Source: Acidimicrobiia bacterium (lineage in GTDB: Bacteria; Actinomycetota; Acidimicrobiia; Spongiisociales; Spongiisociaceae). Taken from it: a stretch of 64,000 bases of DNA. The stretch's first letter is position 1, and each line of letters opens with the position of its first letter. Where the stretch lies: NCBI GenBank assembly GCA_011523635.1, contig WTGI01000059.1:1-64000 (forward strand). The letters run 5' to 3'. Of this stretch, positions 52,951 through 62,107 are shown piece by piece. A program made the position numbers and the translations under genes. The notes under the pieces were generated by a model. The model ran no database searches, was not told the DNA's origin, and saw only the letters and a program-made list of their open reading frames with translations.

Positions 52951-55338
52951 TTGAGTAGCGTGGCATCCAGGCCTACGGTAGTTATTGCTATTATAGTGAT
53001 ACTGGCCTTGTTAATGGGGCAAACCAACACGGCCGCCGCCCATACGACTCTGCCGGCGCATGTCAACTTTTCGGTAGCCGATGGGGATGAACCTGGGGAG
53101 GCTCTCATAACGTGGGACGCGGTACCAGGGGCAACCGGCTACAGCGTTCGCTGGATGAATGTGAACGCCGCAACGCTCCTCCAGCGCCTCGGAGGACCGT
53201 GGCAGGACATTATCGAGTCCATCGACATCGCCGAACGCGGCGAGGACAATTACACGCTAGCGGTGAAGAACCTTGCGCCTGGAACCGTCTATGCGTTTGG
53301 CATCGGCAGCAAGTTCGGCCAATCGACCAGTCCTAGTTGGTCGGGGTGGACTACGTTGAAGTTGTCGGGTTCCGATGGCACTATGGACGTGTACGACATT
53401 GTCCAATTACAGTCCGCAGCCTTGTCCGTAGCGAACCATGCCTACTCGTTGAGCAGCATAGGGTCTGTACCGACTAATGCCGGTATGACACGGGAATCAC
53501 TCACTCAAGACGGGGCACTCATCGTACGGCACGGGACCGCCTTAGTTCAACAACTGGGGATCCTAAAGGAGAAAGGCAATAGTGACCGGGTTGAGCACAT
53601 CACGTCCCTGGCCAACAGGCTCCTTACCAATGTCGAGTCGATTCAAAGTGGAAGGGGCCAGCTGTTACTCAGATTGCAGGCGGAGCAAAAGAGCCGAGCC
53701 GAGTTGACTCGTGCTAACTCTATTGCCCTGTTTCCGGCTGTCACCGCCAGTACAGACAGACAATTCTATGGTCTGGTGACCAACCTTCCTGAGGATAGAC
53801 GTACGGGTTCAACAGTACTCACTAGGCAGAATCTGCTGGATTACAGCGCCACCGATAGCCTAGCGAATAACACGGTCTTGGGGCATACGCTTCTGCTGGT
53901 GGCAAGCCTTATGCAAGATCCCACACACGTAGCGCGGCTTCAGGAGTCATTCGACTCGGTAGCCCACAGAATTGATCTTGACATCAACCACCTTCGCGCG
54001 TCTTCTTTCGCCGGACTGAACAATGCCGTCTTGAATCTGGCCGAGAACCTGCGTGATGCTGGAACCGAAGAAGATGACTACTTCGAACGGCTGGAGGAGC
54101 GTCTTGAGCTGGTAGAGAAGGAACGTGCTCTGATAAAGGACAGCGAGAACGTTCTGAGGCAGCTCTTGACTCAGGTTGACGCTCTGGGTAAGGAAGCCCA
54201 GGGTTTGCGTGTGCCACCGATCCCAACGGCTCCAACGGTAAGCCCGGATGATCCCGGCATCTCCGACAGCGAGATACTGTTCGGTCAATCAGCGGCCCTC
54301 ACCGGACCTTCCGCAGCATTGGGCTTGGGAATGCAGCTGGGCATCCAGGCGGCGTTCAAAGAGGCGAACGATGCAGGAGGAGTGCATGGACGCCAGCTGA
54401 GGCTTGTAACCAGAGATGACCGATACGAGAGCGATGCAGCATTCGCGCAAACCCTTCGTCTGATCGAAAACGATCAGGTCTTCGGGTTGATCGGAGCGGT
54501 GGGAACACCAACCTCTCGGGCAGCCTCCCCGCTGGCACGCGCCTCGGGCGTGCCGTTCGTAGCACCCTTCACCGGTGCGCAGCTGCTGCGCGTCGGCGAG
54601 CTGAGCAATGTTCTCAACATCCGTGCGTCATACCACCAGGAAACCCAGAAGATGGCGGAGCTTCTCGCCGCTGCCGGAAAGACGAGGGTGGCGGTGCTGT
54701 ACCAGAACGACTCTTATGGTGTTGACGGCCTTACGGGAGTAAAACAGGCGGTGGAGGCTCATGGCCTGGAGTTGGTAGCTTCCTGGTATTACCGGCGGAA
54801 CACGGAGGCTGTCACGTCCGCGGCGTTCCGGATTGCCGACAAGCAGCCGGAAGCGGTCATCATCATCGGCGCGTATCGCCCGGCAGCGCGGCTGATCGAG
54901 AAGCTGCGCGAGGACCTGGGACCCGAAACGATCTTCATGGCCGTGTCGTTCGTCGGCAGTGAGGCGCTCGCAACGGAACTGGGTGCTGCCGGCGAGGGCG
55001 TTTACGTGACGCAGGTGGTGCCGTTGCCCGGCGGGGACGACGTTGCGGTCCTGGCCGAGTACCGCGCCGCGCTGTCCGGCGTCGATCCGGATGCCGATCC
55101 GGGATTCGTCTCCCTCGAGGGCTATCTCGCCGGACGACTCGCCATCGAACGTCTGAGGGCTTGCGGCGCCGATGTCAGCCGGGAGTGTTTCCTGGATGTC
55201 ACAGGTGCGTCCGGATCCATAGACATAGGCGGAATCTCGCTCCAATTCGGACCAGGCGACAACCAGGGTTCTGACGCGGTCTACCTGACCGTGATCAACT
55301 CGGAGGGCGAGTACGAGTTGGTCGACAGCATCCGGTGA
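52951..55338 (+). CDS. Secreted/anchored chimera: signal/TM - FN3 - long helical region - type-1 periplasmic binding protein (branched-chain aa-like)
   Basis: TVVIAIIVILALLMGQTNTAAA; VNFSVADGDEPGEALITWDAVPGATGYSVRW; helical region to ~54200; SDSEILFGQSAALTGPSAALGLGMQLGIQAAFKEANDAGGVHGRQLRLVTRDD (Peripla_BP_6). Confidence 0.88.
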   Translation: MSSVASRPTVVIAIIVILALLMGQTNTAAAHTTLPAHVNFSVADGDEPGEALITWDAVPGATGYSVRWMNVNAATLLQRLGGPWQDIIESIDIAERGEDNYTLAVKNLAPGTVYAFGIGSKFGQSTSPSWSGWTTLKLSGSDGTMDVYDIVQLQSAALSVANHAYSLSSIGSVPTNAGMTRESLTQDGALIVRHGTALVQQLGILKEKGNSDRVEHITSLANRLLTNVESIQSGRGQLLLRLQAEQKSRAELTRANSIALFPAVTASTDRQFYGLVTNLPEDRRTGSTVLTRQNLLDYSATDSLANNTVLGHTLLLVASLMQDPTHVARLQESFDSVAHRIDLDINHLRASSFAGLNNAVLNLAENLRDAGTEEDDYFERLEERLELVEKERALIKDSENVLRQLLTQVDALGKEAQGLRVPPIPTAPTVSPDDPGISDSEILFGQSAALTGPSAALGLGMQLGIQAAFKEANDAGGVHGRQLRLVTRDDRYESDAAFAQTLRLIENDQVFGLIGAVGTPTSRAASPLARASGVPFVAPFTGAQLLRVGELSNVLNIRASYHQETQKMAELLAAAGKTRVAVLYQNDSYGVDGLTGVKQAVEAHGLELVASWYYRRNTEAVTSAAFRIADKQPEAVIIIGAYRPAARLIEKLREDLGPETIFMAVSFVGSEALATELGAAGEGVYVTQVVPLPGGDDVAVLAEYRAALSGVDPDADPGFVSLEGYLAGRLAIERLRACGADVSRECFLDVTGASGSIDIGGISLQFGPGDNQGSDAVYLTVINSEGEYELVDSIR

Positions 55339-55353
55339 CAAGATCGCCAACCG

Positions 55354-55391
55354 CGGGGCGTCCCGGCACGTTCTAACCACGGGACGCCCCG
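55354..55391 (+). terminator. Strong hairpin after the PBP chimera gene
   Basis: CGGGGCGTCCC - ggcacgttctaaccac - GGGACGCCCCG, perfect 11-bp stem, 16 nt after the stop at 55338; no U-tract. Confidence 0.55.
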
Positions 55392-55621
55392 AGCGGGCCT
55401 CGCTGCCGGAGGCGCAGGGTTGGCGGCACACGACGGTGCGGGGAAAGAGCGGCATTGCACAGCCTGAGCAATCCTCTCCCCGCCAATCGAAGGGGTTATC
55501 GGTTCCGGCCGAGTAACCTTCGGATGGAGATGGACCTGTTCTCTATTCGAACGCCGCCGGGATTCCGGAGCCTCATGCTGCCCGATCCGGCACCGCGCCT
55601 CGGAGTTTGGGGAGGACCGGC

Positions 55622-55999
55622 TTGACGGGACTGCGGATAGTGATGACCATCCTGGCCTCCCTGCATCTCGGGTGGTCGGCACTGGTCGCCCTGGGGGCTA
55701 GCTTCGCCGATGGGGGATCCGTGCCGGAACGCCTCCTTCTGAGCGCGGTACACCCGCTGGCGGCCATCCTGCTTCTCTACGCAATCGTGTCCTCCGAGCG
55801 GCTCAGCCCGCTCATCCGGCGTACCACCGTGGCGATGCTGTCGGTGAGCATTATCGGGGACATCCTGGCGGCCGTCCTGATAAGCCAGGGGACATGGCGG
55901 GGAGACTGGCCGCTGCCGCTGACGTTCACGGTGGTTCCGGTGATCGGCCTCGTCTACATCGTCGGGCGACGCCGGGGCCGGCAGCCGGCCGACGGCTAG
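55622..55999 (+). CDS. Small integral membrane protein (4 predicted TM helices)
   Basis: LTGLRIVMTILASLHLGWSALVALG...LLLYAIVSSERLSPLIRRTTVAMLSVSIIGDILAAVLI...FTVVPVIGLVYIVGRRRGR. Confidence 0.65.
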   Translation: MTGLRIVMTILASLHLGWSALVALGASFADGGSVPERLLLSAVHPLAAILLLYAIVSSERLSPLIRRTTVAMLSVSIIGDILAAVLISQGTWRGDWPLPLTFTVVPVIGLVYIVGRRRGRQPADG

Positions 56000-56011
56000 G
56001 CTTTGCTTGAT

Positions 56012-56438
56012 ATGAGCGTAACGACGGGATGGCTTCTCTCCGATCTGGCCGAGGAGATCGAGGGCTCTGGCCGAGGGTGGCGCCGGCGATGGGACGCTGG
56101 TGGAGGGCCGGGCAGTCGCGGTCAAGGCTTCGCCGGAACAGGGCAATTCCTCCAAGATCGTGATGGGCACTTCCTGCCTGCCTCCGCACTTCTCCACCGT
56201 CCCCCACTCTCATGAAGCGGAGGAGGTGTCGGTGGTCCTCGCCGGCGGCGGCTGGGTGGACATCGACGGGACCCCTCACACCCTGCAAGTAGGAGGGATC
56301 CTGATGGCCCCGTCCAACCTCCCGCACCAGACCCACTCGGGCCCTGACGGGCTCACTGTCCTCTGGTTCTACGCACCGCCGGGTTCGGAGGCGCGCTGGC
56401 GGGCAGAGGACGAAGACCCAGCCGAGGCTTCGACATAG
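56012..56438 (+). pseudogene. Cupin-domain protein with apparent N-terminal frameshift
   Basis: MSVTTGWLLSDLAEEIEG (frame 2), then AEGGAGDGTLVEGRAVAVKASPEQGNSSKIVMGTSCLPPHFSTVPHSHEAEEVSVVLAGGGWVDIDGTPHTLQVGGILMAPSNLPHQTHS (frame 3). An intact short form could start at GTG 56100. Confidence 0.6.
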
Positions 56439-56458
56439 CCGCTGGTCCGTCGGAGAGC

Positions 56459-57214
56459 GTGGCGATAGTCACGGGGTCGGCGGGCGGGATCGGGTCCGCG
56501 GTGGTGGCGGCGCTGCTCGCCCATGATCCGTCAGCAAAAGTCGCGGCGGTCGACCTGCGTCCCGGCCATGCCGATCCCCTGATCCGTGAGTCCGGAGAGA
56601 CCCGGATACTCGAGGTCGTGTGCGACGTAGGGGATCCCCGGTCGGTCCGCCGCGCGGCTCAGCAGATCGAGGCGTGGGGTCTGGCTGTCCGGTCGCTGGT
56701 GAACTGTGCCGGCATACAACTCGCCGCTCCCAGCGTCGACTTCGATCCCGAGGACTGGCAGAGGGTGCTGGACATCAACCTGTCGGGCACCTTCTTCTGG
56801 TGCCAGGAGGCGGGAAGGCGGATGATCGCCTCGGGTGGCGGTGCCATCGTCAACTTCTCCTCGGTGGCGGAGTTCTTCGGATGGCCGCTGAGGGCGCCCT
56901 ATACGGCCACCAAGGCAGCGGTCAGCGCGATCACCCGGACCCTGGCCACCGAGTGGGCCCACCTGGGGGTCAGGGTCAATGCGGTTGCTCCCGGGTTCAT
57001 AGACACCGCGTTGGCGCGGTCGGCCATCGAGGAAGGGCGGCTTTCCAAACCGGAGGCCGATGCCCTGCACGCCCAGCAGCGCTTCGCCGATACTTCCGAG
57101 GTGGCTGCTGCGGTTTGCTTCCTGTTGTCGCCGGAGGCCGGTTTCATAACAGGGGAGACCCTCAAAGTGGACGGTGGCCTGTCCGCAAAGAAGCTCGACT
57201 GGCCACCACCCTGA
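56459..57214 (+). CDS. SDR family oxidoreductase
   Basis: VAIVTGSAGGIGSAVVAALL; NCAGIQLAAPS; YTATKAAVSAITRTLATEWAHLGVRVNAVAPGFIDT. Confidence 0.93.
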   Translation: MAIVTGSAGGIGSAVVAALLAHDPSAKVAAVDLRPGHADPLIRESGETRILEVVCDVGDPRSVRRAAQQIEAWGLAVRSLVNCAGIQLAAPSVDFDPEDWQRVLDINLSGTFFWCQEAGRRMIASGGGAIVNFSSVAEFFGWPLRAPYTATKAAVSAITRTLATEWAHLGVRVNAVAPGFIDTALARSAIEEGRLSKPEADALHAQQRFADTSEVAAAVCFLLSPEAGFITGETLKVDGGLSAKKLDWPPP

Positions 57215-57299
57215 TCCCGGCATACGCCGGGTACGCTGGTAATCAGCGGATCTGAAGGTGGGGCGAAGCCTTCGGCAGGGCCCCGGTCTGGCCCGGTGA

Positions 57300-58127
57300 T
57301 CAGACGGCCTGGAACATCTCCTCCACGGTCAGGTCGCCGACATCGAAGAAGGCCATGATGCGGCACGGGCAGGACTCGCCACCCTCGAACTTCCAGGGGA
57401 AGGCCCCGATAATGCATCGCTGGTTGAGAACCTTCTCGATGTCGCCGCCCACGTTCTCGGCGTGGATACAGCCCTTGGGGAAGGCGAGGTAGTGGAGGGG
57501 GAACAGGTCCTCGGTGATCTCCCGCCCGCTCCGGTGGTGGGTGTAGGTGTACTCGCCGAAGTACTCCAGCACCGACATGCCCACCTTCTGCTCGAAACGC
57601 CTGGTCAGATCGGGCCGCATGTGGCGGATGGTGGTGTTCATGGGGTGATCGCCCGAGCCGGCGTCGATTCCCCACCATGCCAGCTCCATCTCCAGCATCC
57701 ACTCGGCCAGCTCCCTGGTCCCGCCCGGATGCATGCAGAAGTAGCGGGTCAGATCCTGCTCGGGCTTCCCCTCGTAGTAGCGGTGGTAGCCGGTGTGGAT
57801 GATCAGGATGTCGCCCTTCTTGACCTCCACCTTGGAGGTGATCATCTCGGGGGTGATGATGCTCCAGTCGCTCACCTCGTCGGACACGTCGACGATGACT
57901 CCTTCGTGGATCAGCTTGGTAAGCGGGAGGGAGGCCATGTCGCCACCCCCGTCGGCCATGTGCATCGGGCCGTCGAGGTGGGTTCCCACGTGAAGCGAAG
58001 ACTCGATCCTCTGTGACACCACCCGGTTGGTCTGCAGGGTCTGGGTGTAATAGATCTTGGATCCGGGATATCCGACCCAACCCGGCGTGTGGATGTTGAT
58101 CGGGTGGGAGAGATCGACGATCTTCAT
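57300..58127 (-). CDS. Cyclase family protein (kynurenine formamidase-like)
   Basis: IVDLSHPINIHTPGWVGYPG; SLHVGTHLDGPMHMADGG; GDILIIHTGYHRYY. Confidence 0.9.
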   Translation of the reverse strand: MKIVDLSHPINIHTPGWVGYPGSKIYYTQTLQTNRVVSQRIESSLHVGTHLDGPMHMADGGGDMASLPLTKLIHEGVIVDVSDEVSDWSIITPEMITSKVEVKKGDILIIHTGYHRYYEGKPEQDLTRYFCMHPGGTRELAEWMLEMELAWWGIDAGSGDHPMNTTIRHMRPDLTRRFEQKVGMSVLEYFGEYTYTHHRSGREITEDLFPLHYLAFPKGCIHAENVGGDIEKVLNQRCIIGAFPWKFEGGESCPCRIMAFFDVGDLTVEEMFQAV

Positions 58128-58184
58128 TTCAGGTTACCTCCGCTGTCGGTATGTGGATGGATGGTAGAGAGCGGGAACGCGGGG

Positions 58185-59039
58185 CTAGTACCTGAGACCG
58201 TCTTCCCAGATCCCGTAGAGATCGGTGCGGCGGTCCGCCCGTGGAGCGATCAACTCGCCCCGAACCTGGGCTCGCTTGGCTGCGCCCAGGTCGACCTCCG
58301 TGACGCTGATGGCGTCTTCCGAGCCGGGTAACGGCCCGGAGGCCAACTTGCCGTAGGGGTCGACCAGGATCGACGAGCCGAGAAAGTCGAACTTCCCGTG
58401 ACGCCCGGCTTGGGAGGCGCAGGCGATGTAGACCTGGGAGAGGTTGGCCTGGAGGACCGCCCCCTTGCCCTGGGGACACATCCCGTCCGCATCCCAGCGT
58501 TCCTTGTCGTAACCGGGCAGCCAGGCGGTCGGAACGCAGATCAGGTCGGCGCCCTTCAGTGCCATCAGCCGCACCACCTCGACGAACCGGAGGTCGTAGC
58601 AGACGCACAACCCGATGGTTCCGAACCGGGTGTGGGCCACCGGGAAGCCGAGGTTGCCGTCGTGGAAAGCGATCTTCTCGTTGGCGAACAGGTGGGTCTT
58701 GCGGTAATGGAGGATGGTTCCGTCTGGTCCAACGGCCACCGCCGTGTTGTACAGCGATTCGCCGTCGCGCTCGCAGAAGCCGCCCACCACGTATCCGTTG
58801 GCCTCGGCCGCCAGGGCGGTCCACTGCTTGACGGTCGGCCCGTCCACCGGTTCGGCGGTCTCGGCCAGCGCGCGCCAGTCGAAGGCATAGCCGTGGATGA
58901 TCATCTCGGGCAGCACCACGATGTCGGCGCCCTTGTTGAAGGCGCGCTCCGTCCACCGGACGGTGAGGTCGCGGTTCTCCTCGACCGCCAGGGGCTCGCC
59001 CCCGATCTGGACCAGACCTATCGAGACCTTGTTGACCAT
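58185..59039 (-). CDS. Carbon-nitrogen hydrolase (nitrilase superfamily)
   Basis: ADIVVLPEMIIHGY (Glu), YRKTHLF (Lys), IGLCVCYDLRFVEVVRLMALKGADLICVPTAW (Cys) triad. Confidence 0.93.
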   Translation of the reverse strand: MVNKVSIGLVQIGGEPLAVEENRDLTVRWTERAFNKGADIVVLPEMIIHGYAFDWRALAETAEPVDGPTVKQWTALAAEANGYVVGGFCERDGESLYNTAVAVGPDGTILHYRKTHLFANEKIAFHDGNLGFPVAHTRFGTIGLCVCYDLRFVEVVRLMALKGADLICVPTAWLPGYDKERWDADGMCPQGKGAVLQANLSQVYIACASQAGRHGKFDFLGSSILVDPYGKLASGPLPGSEDAISVTEVDLGAAKRAQVRGELIAPRADRRTDLYGIWEDGLRY

Positions 59040-59043
59040 TGTG

Positions 59044-59886
59044 CTACTCCTGTCTTCTCTGGCCCAGCGGCCCGTCCGGCATGAGCCCTGCTATCCGAAG
59101 CATGTTCCAATCGGCCGGGCACGGGCCGCCCACGCTTTCGATGTGATCGTCTCGGTCGCCCGATACCGCGTGCCAGATCCCGACCGGCACGTGAACCACG
59201 TCCCCGGCCTCGAACTCCAGCCGGAGACCGTTGGTCAGGTCCTCGATGCTGCCCTTGCCGTCGAGGATGTAGATGGTGTCCTCGGACTCGGCGTGGACAT
59301 GGTCCTTGTTCCGCTCCCCGGCCTGCATGTCCACGTAGTTCATGTTGGCGTCGTAGGCCCCCACTCCGGCCCAGACGATCAGACGGGCATCCCTGGCGAT
59401 CATCGGGACGATGGCGGTCGGCTGGTCACGGTGGAAGATCCGGATGCCACGGGCCGCCAACCGTCTGCCGCCCGCCGGCTGCGGTGGGCCCGGACGCCGC
59501 TCGTATTCGAGGTGGGAGTAGAGCCGTTCGTCGGTCGGGCAGGGACCACCGATCAGTTCGGCGCCGGCCGGACCCGCCTCGAAAACGTACCTCGTGTCCG
59601 GTCCGATGTGCGCCATCGCCCCGGTCGGGAGGTCGAGCGGGCGGTCGAATGAGTTGTCCGATGCCGTCACGCCGCCGGACATGGCGTAGTAGACGGACTC
59701 CATCGGATGCTCGAGCTGGACGGTTCGCCCGCCCGGCTCCAGGGAGATGTGGTGTATGGAGCGGAGATGGGCGTCCAGGCCCGGCCAGACCACCACCCAG
59801 GCCCGGCCGCCGTGCTCGACGATGGGAAGTTCGGGAGCATCCTCCTCATCCCGGAGGATGCGGACGCGGTCGGTTTCAGCGACCAT
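59044..59886 (-). CDS. Bicupin-like protein
   Basis: Two cupin-like halves: HISLEPGGRTVQLEHPMESVYYAMSGG and VDMQAGERNKDHVHAESEDTIYILDGKGSIED...FEAGDVVHVPVGIWHAVSG. Confidence 0.82.
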   Translation of the reverse strand: MVAETDRVRILRDEEDAPELPIVEHGGRAWVVVWPGLDAHLRSIHHISLEPGGRTVQLEHPMESVYYAMSGGVTASDNSFDRPLDLPTGAMAHIGPDTRYVFEAGPAGAELIGGPCPTDERLYSHLEYERRPGPPQPAGGRRLAARGIRIFHRDQPTAIVPMIARDARLIVWAGVGAYDANMNYVDMQAGERNKDHVHAESEDTIYILDGKGSIEDLTNGLRLEFEAGDVVHVPVGIWHAVSGDRDDHIESVGGPCPADWNMLRIAGLMPDGPLGQRRQE

Positions 59887-60006
59887 CTTGGGGGTTCGGT
59901 CCGTCCATCGGCGGCGAGTCTACCCGCCGGTCAACCACCGCGAGGCTGCCGGTCGAGGGCGCTACGGTCGGTCCGGAAACCGCTTTAACTAGGGCTCGGA
60001 GGGAAG

Positions 60007-60537
60007 ATGCCGCGGATAGAGCTGATCGACCGCAAGGATGGGCTCGCACCGGGCCAAGCTCGGCTGTTCGACTGGATCGTGGGGAGCAGGGGCGAGCTGG
60101 TAAGGCCCTTCCAGGTGCTGCTGCATGCCCCCGAGCAGGCGGAGCACATCGCTCGGCTCGGGCACGTGGTCCGCTTCGAGTCGGGCTTGGAAGGCGCCGA
60201 CCGGGAACTGGCCATCCTCGCGACCGGCCGGGCACACGGCTGCGACTACGTCTGGGACACCCATGTGGACCTGGCGCGTCGCGAGGGGACGAGTCCCGCG
60301 GCGATCGCCTACCTCGACGGCGAAGCGGAGGATCTGGCGCCGAGAGAGGCCGCCATTCTGGACATGGTCGATGAGCTCTGCTCGGCGTCATCCTTGTCCG
60401 CATCCACGTTCGCCCGCGTTGAGTCCCATCTAGGCGCCAAGGGCGCGGTCGAGCTCAGCGTCCTGGTCGGCTACTACACCCTGCTGGGCTACGCCATGGC
60501 ATCGTTCGACGCATGCCACGTGCCCGGGGAGGCGTAG
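60007..60537 (+). CDS. Carboxymuconolactone decarboxylase/AhpD-like family protein
   Basis: LDRADRELAILATGRAHGCDYVWDTHVDLARREGTSPAAIAYL..; VELSVLVGYYTLLGYAMASFD. Confidence 0.82.
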   Translation: MPRIELIDRKDGLAPGQARLFDWIVGSRGELVRPFQVLLHAPEQAEHIARLGHVVRFESGLEGADRELAILATGRAHGCDYVWDTHVDLARREGTSPAAIAYLDGEAEDLAPREAAILDMVDELCSASSLSASTFARVESHLGAKGAVELSVLVGYYTLLGYAMASFDACHVPGEA

Positions 60538-60670
60538 GGGCCCGGTAGTCGGATGTGGTCCTGCTCGGCGTTGCTTTGAGGCTGCTTGGTTCAGTCTGCC
60601 GGTTTCGGCGCTCCGGGGCCGACTAGTAGAGTCGAACGGTCAGCCCCGAAGGACGAAGGAGCCCCGTCAG

Positions 60671-61837
60671 ATGACTCATGTCCCCGTAACTCACATCACC
60701 TCGGATGCCGAGCGCGCCCGCCGCTACGCAGCCCTCCGGGAGGCCATGGCCGGCGCCGGCATGGATGCCTTCGTCATCTGTAGCAGGGGCGACGAGTTCG
60801 TGCGGGGACGGGTCCAGTACGTGAGCGACATCTTCCAGTGGGCCGGTCGCGGCTTCGTGGTTCTCCCGATGAAGGGCGAGGCCAGCTTCGTGGTGGATCC
60901 GTTGTGGGGCACCGGCTATGCCATGCAGGGCATGTGGCTGAACGACTACCGCCAGCCCGACGACGCCGGCACCGAGATCGGGGCGATCCTGTCCGACCAT
61001 GGTCTCGCCACCGGCACCATCGGGATCGTCGGTCTGGCCGACATCACCTCGGTGGCCGACTACAACAGCATGAAGAACGCCCTCCCCAACGCCAACTGGG
61101 TGGACGCCACGGATCTCTTCGATGACGTGCGGGCCATCAAGAGCCAGGAGGAGATCGACTCCACCATCGAGACCGGCAACATCATGCGCCGGGTCTTCAA
61201 CGCTCTCGAGGCGGAGATCCGTCCGGGCGTCCAGGAGGTGGACGTGCTCTCGGAGGCCCACCGGCTGGCCCGCCAGTTGGGCTGCATGGAGGGCATCGCC
61301 CTGATGGGACGTGCGCCCTTCAAGTGCTTCGGCCCCGGTACCCGCGGCGTGATCGAGAAGGACGATGTGATGGTCATCGATCTGGAGTGGGGCGGGCCGC
61401 TTGGCTACTGGGTGGAAGTCCGCCGGGTGTACAGCTTCAACCCGCCCAACGACGAGCAGAAGGCCTTCTGGGAGATGCGGGTCGAGAGCTTCGAGGCGTG
61501 CGTGCAGGCCATGAAGGCGGGCGAGGACTCCGACACCGTCCTTGACGCCCGCGACCGGGTCTACGACAAGTACGGGTACGACGCCAGGGACGCCAACTCC
61601 TACACCGCCCACGGGATCGGCATCGACTCGTTGGAGCCCCCGTGGGTGCCGGGCAAGCGCCGCATCATGGAAGAGAACATGATGATCAACCTCCACCCCG
61701 CCATCGGCGGCTTCTCGGATGCAGAGACGGGCGCCCGGTTGGGCGGCATCAGCATCGCCGACAACGTTCTGGTCGGTCCCGACGGCGGTACTCGCATGGT
61801 CGACCAGGCCGATGAATGGATCGTCCTCGACGCCTAG
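60671..61837 (+). CDS. M24 family (creatinase/Xaa-Pro peptidase-like) protein
   Basis: AIKSQEEIDSTIETGNIMRRVFNALEAEIRPGVQEVDVLSEAHRLARQLG; VIEKDDVMVIDLEWGGPLGYWVEVRRVYSF; AHGIGIDSLEPPWV..MEENMMINLHPAIGG. Confidence 0.9.
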   Translation: MTHVPVTHITSDAERARRYAALREAMAGAGMDAFVICSRGDEFVRGRVQYVSDIFQWAGRGFVVLPMKGEASFVVDPLWGTGYAMQGMWLNDYRQPDDAGTEIGAILSDHGLATGTIGIVGLADITSVADYNSMKNALPNANWVDATDLFDDVRAIKSQEEIDSTIETGNIMRRVFNALEAEIRPGVQEVDVLSEAHRLARQLGCMEGIALMGRAPFKCFGPGTRGVIEKDDVMVIDLEWGGPLGYWVEVRRVYSFNPPNDEQKAFWEMRVESFEACVQAMKAGEDSDTVLDARDRVYDKYGYDARDANSYTAHGIGIDSLEPPWVPGKRRIMEENMMINLHPAIGGFSDAETGARLGGISIADNVLVGPDGGTRMVDQADEWIVLDA

Positions 61838-62107
61838 CCCGACGTCCAGGAGATCGAATGTCAGAGCAGGTCGGGCGCACGGTCCGGCCTGCTTCCTACC
61901 TGATGGCCGGCCCCGGACGCCGTCTCTCCGGTGGTTCCGGACGCGCTGCGGCGTATCCCCGGATGGCCGGGAGGAGTCCAACCAGTGACCACTAACATCG
62001 TCAGGCCGACCCGAGTTCATTGGCAGTGACATCCGAGCCGGGGGGCAGACCGACAGCAACTGATTGAGCCTGCGCGCGAGCGCGGGGGAAGGGAACAGCA
62101 AGTCGAG

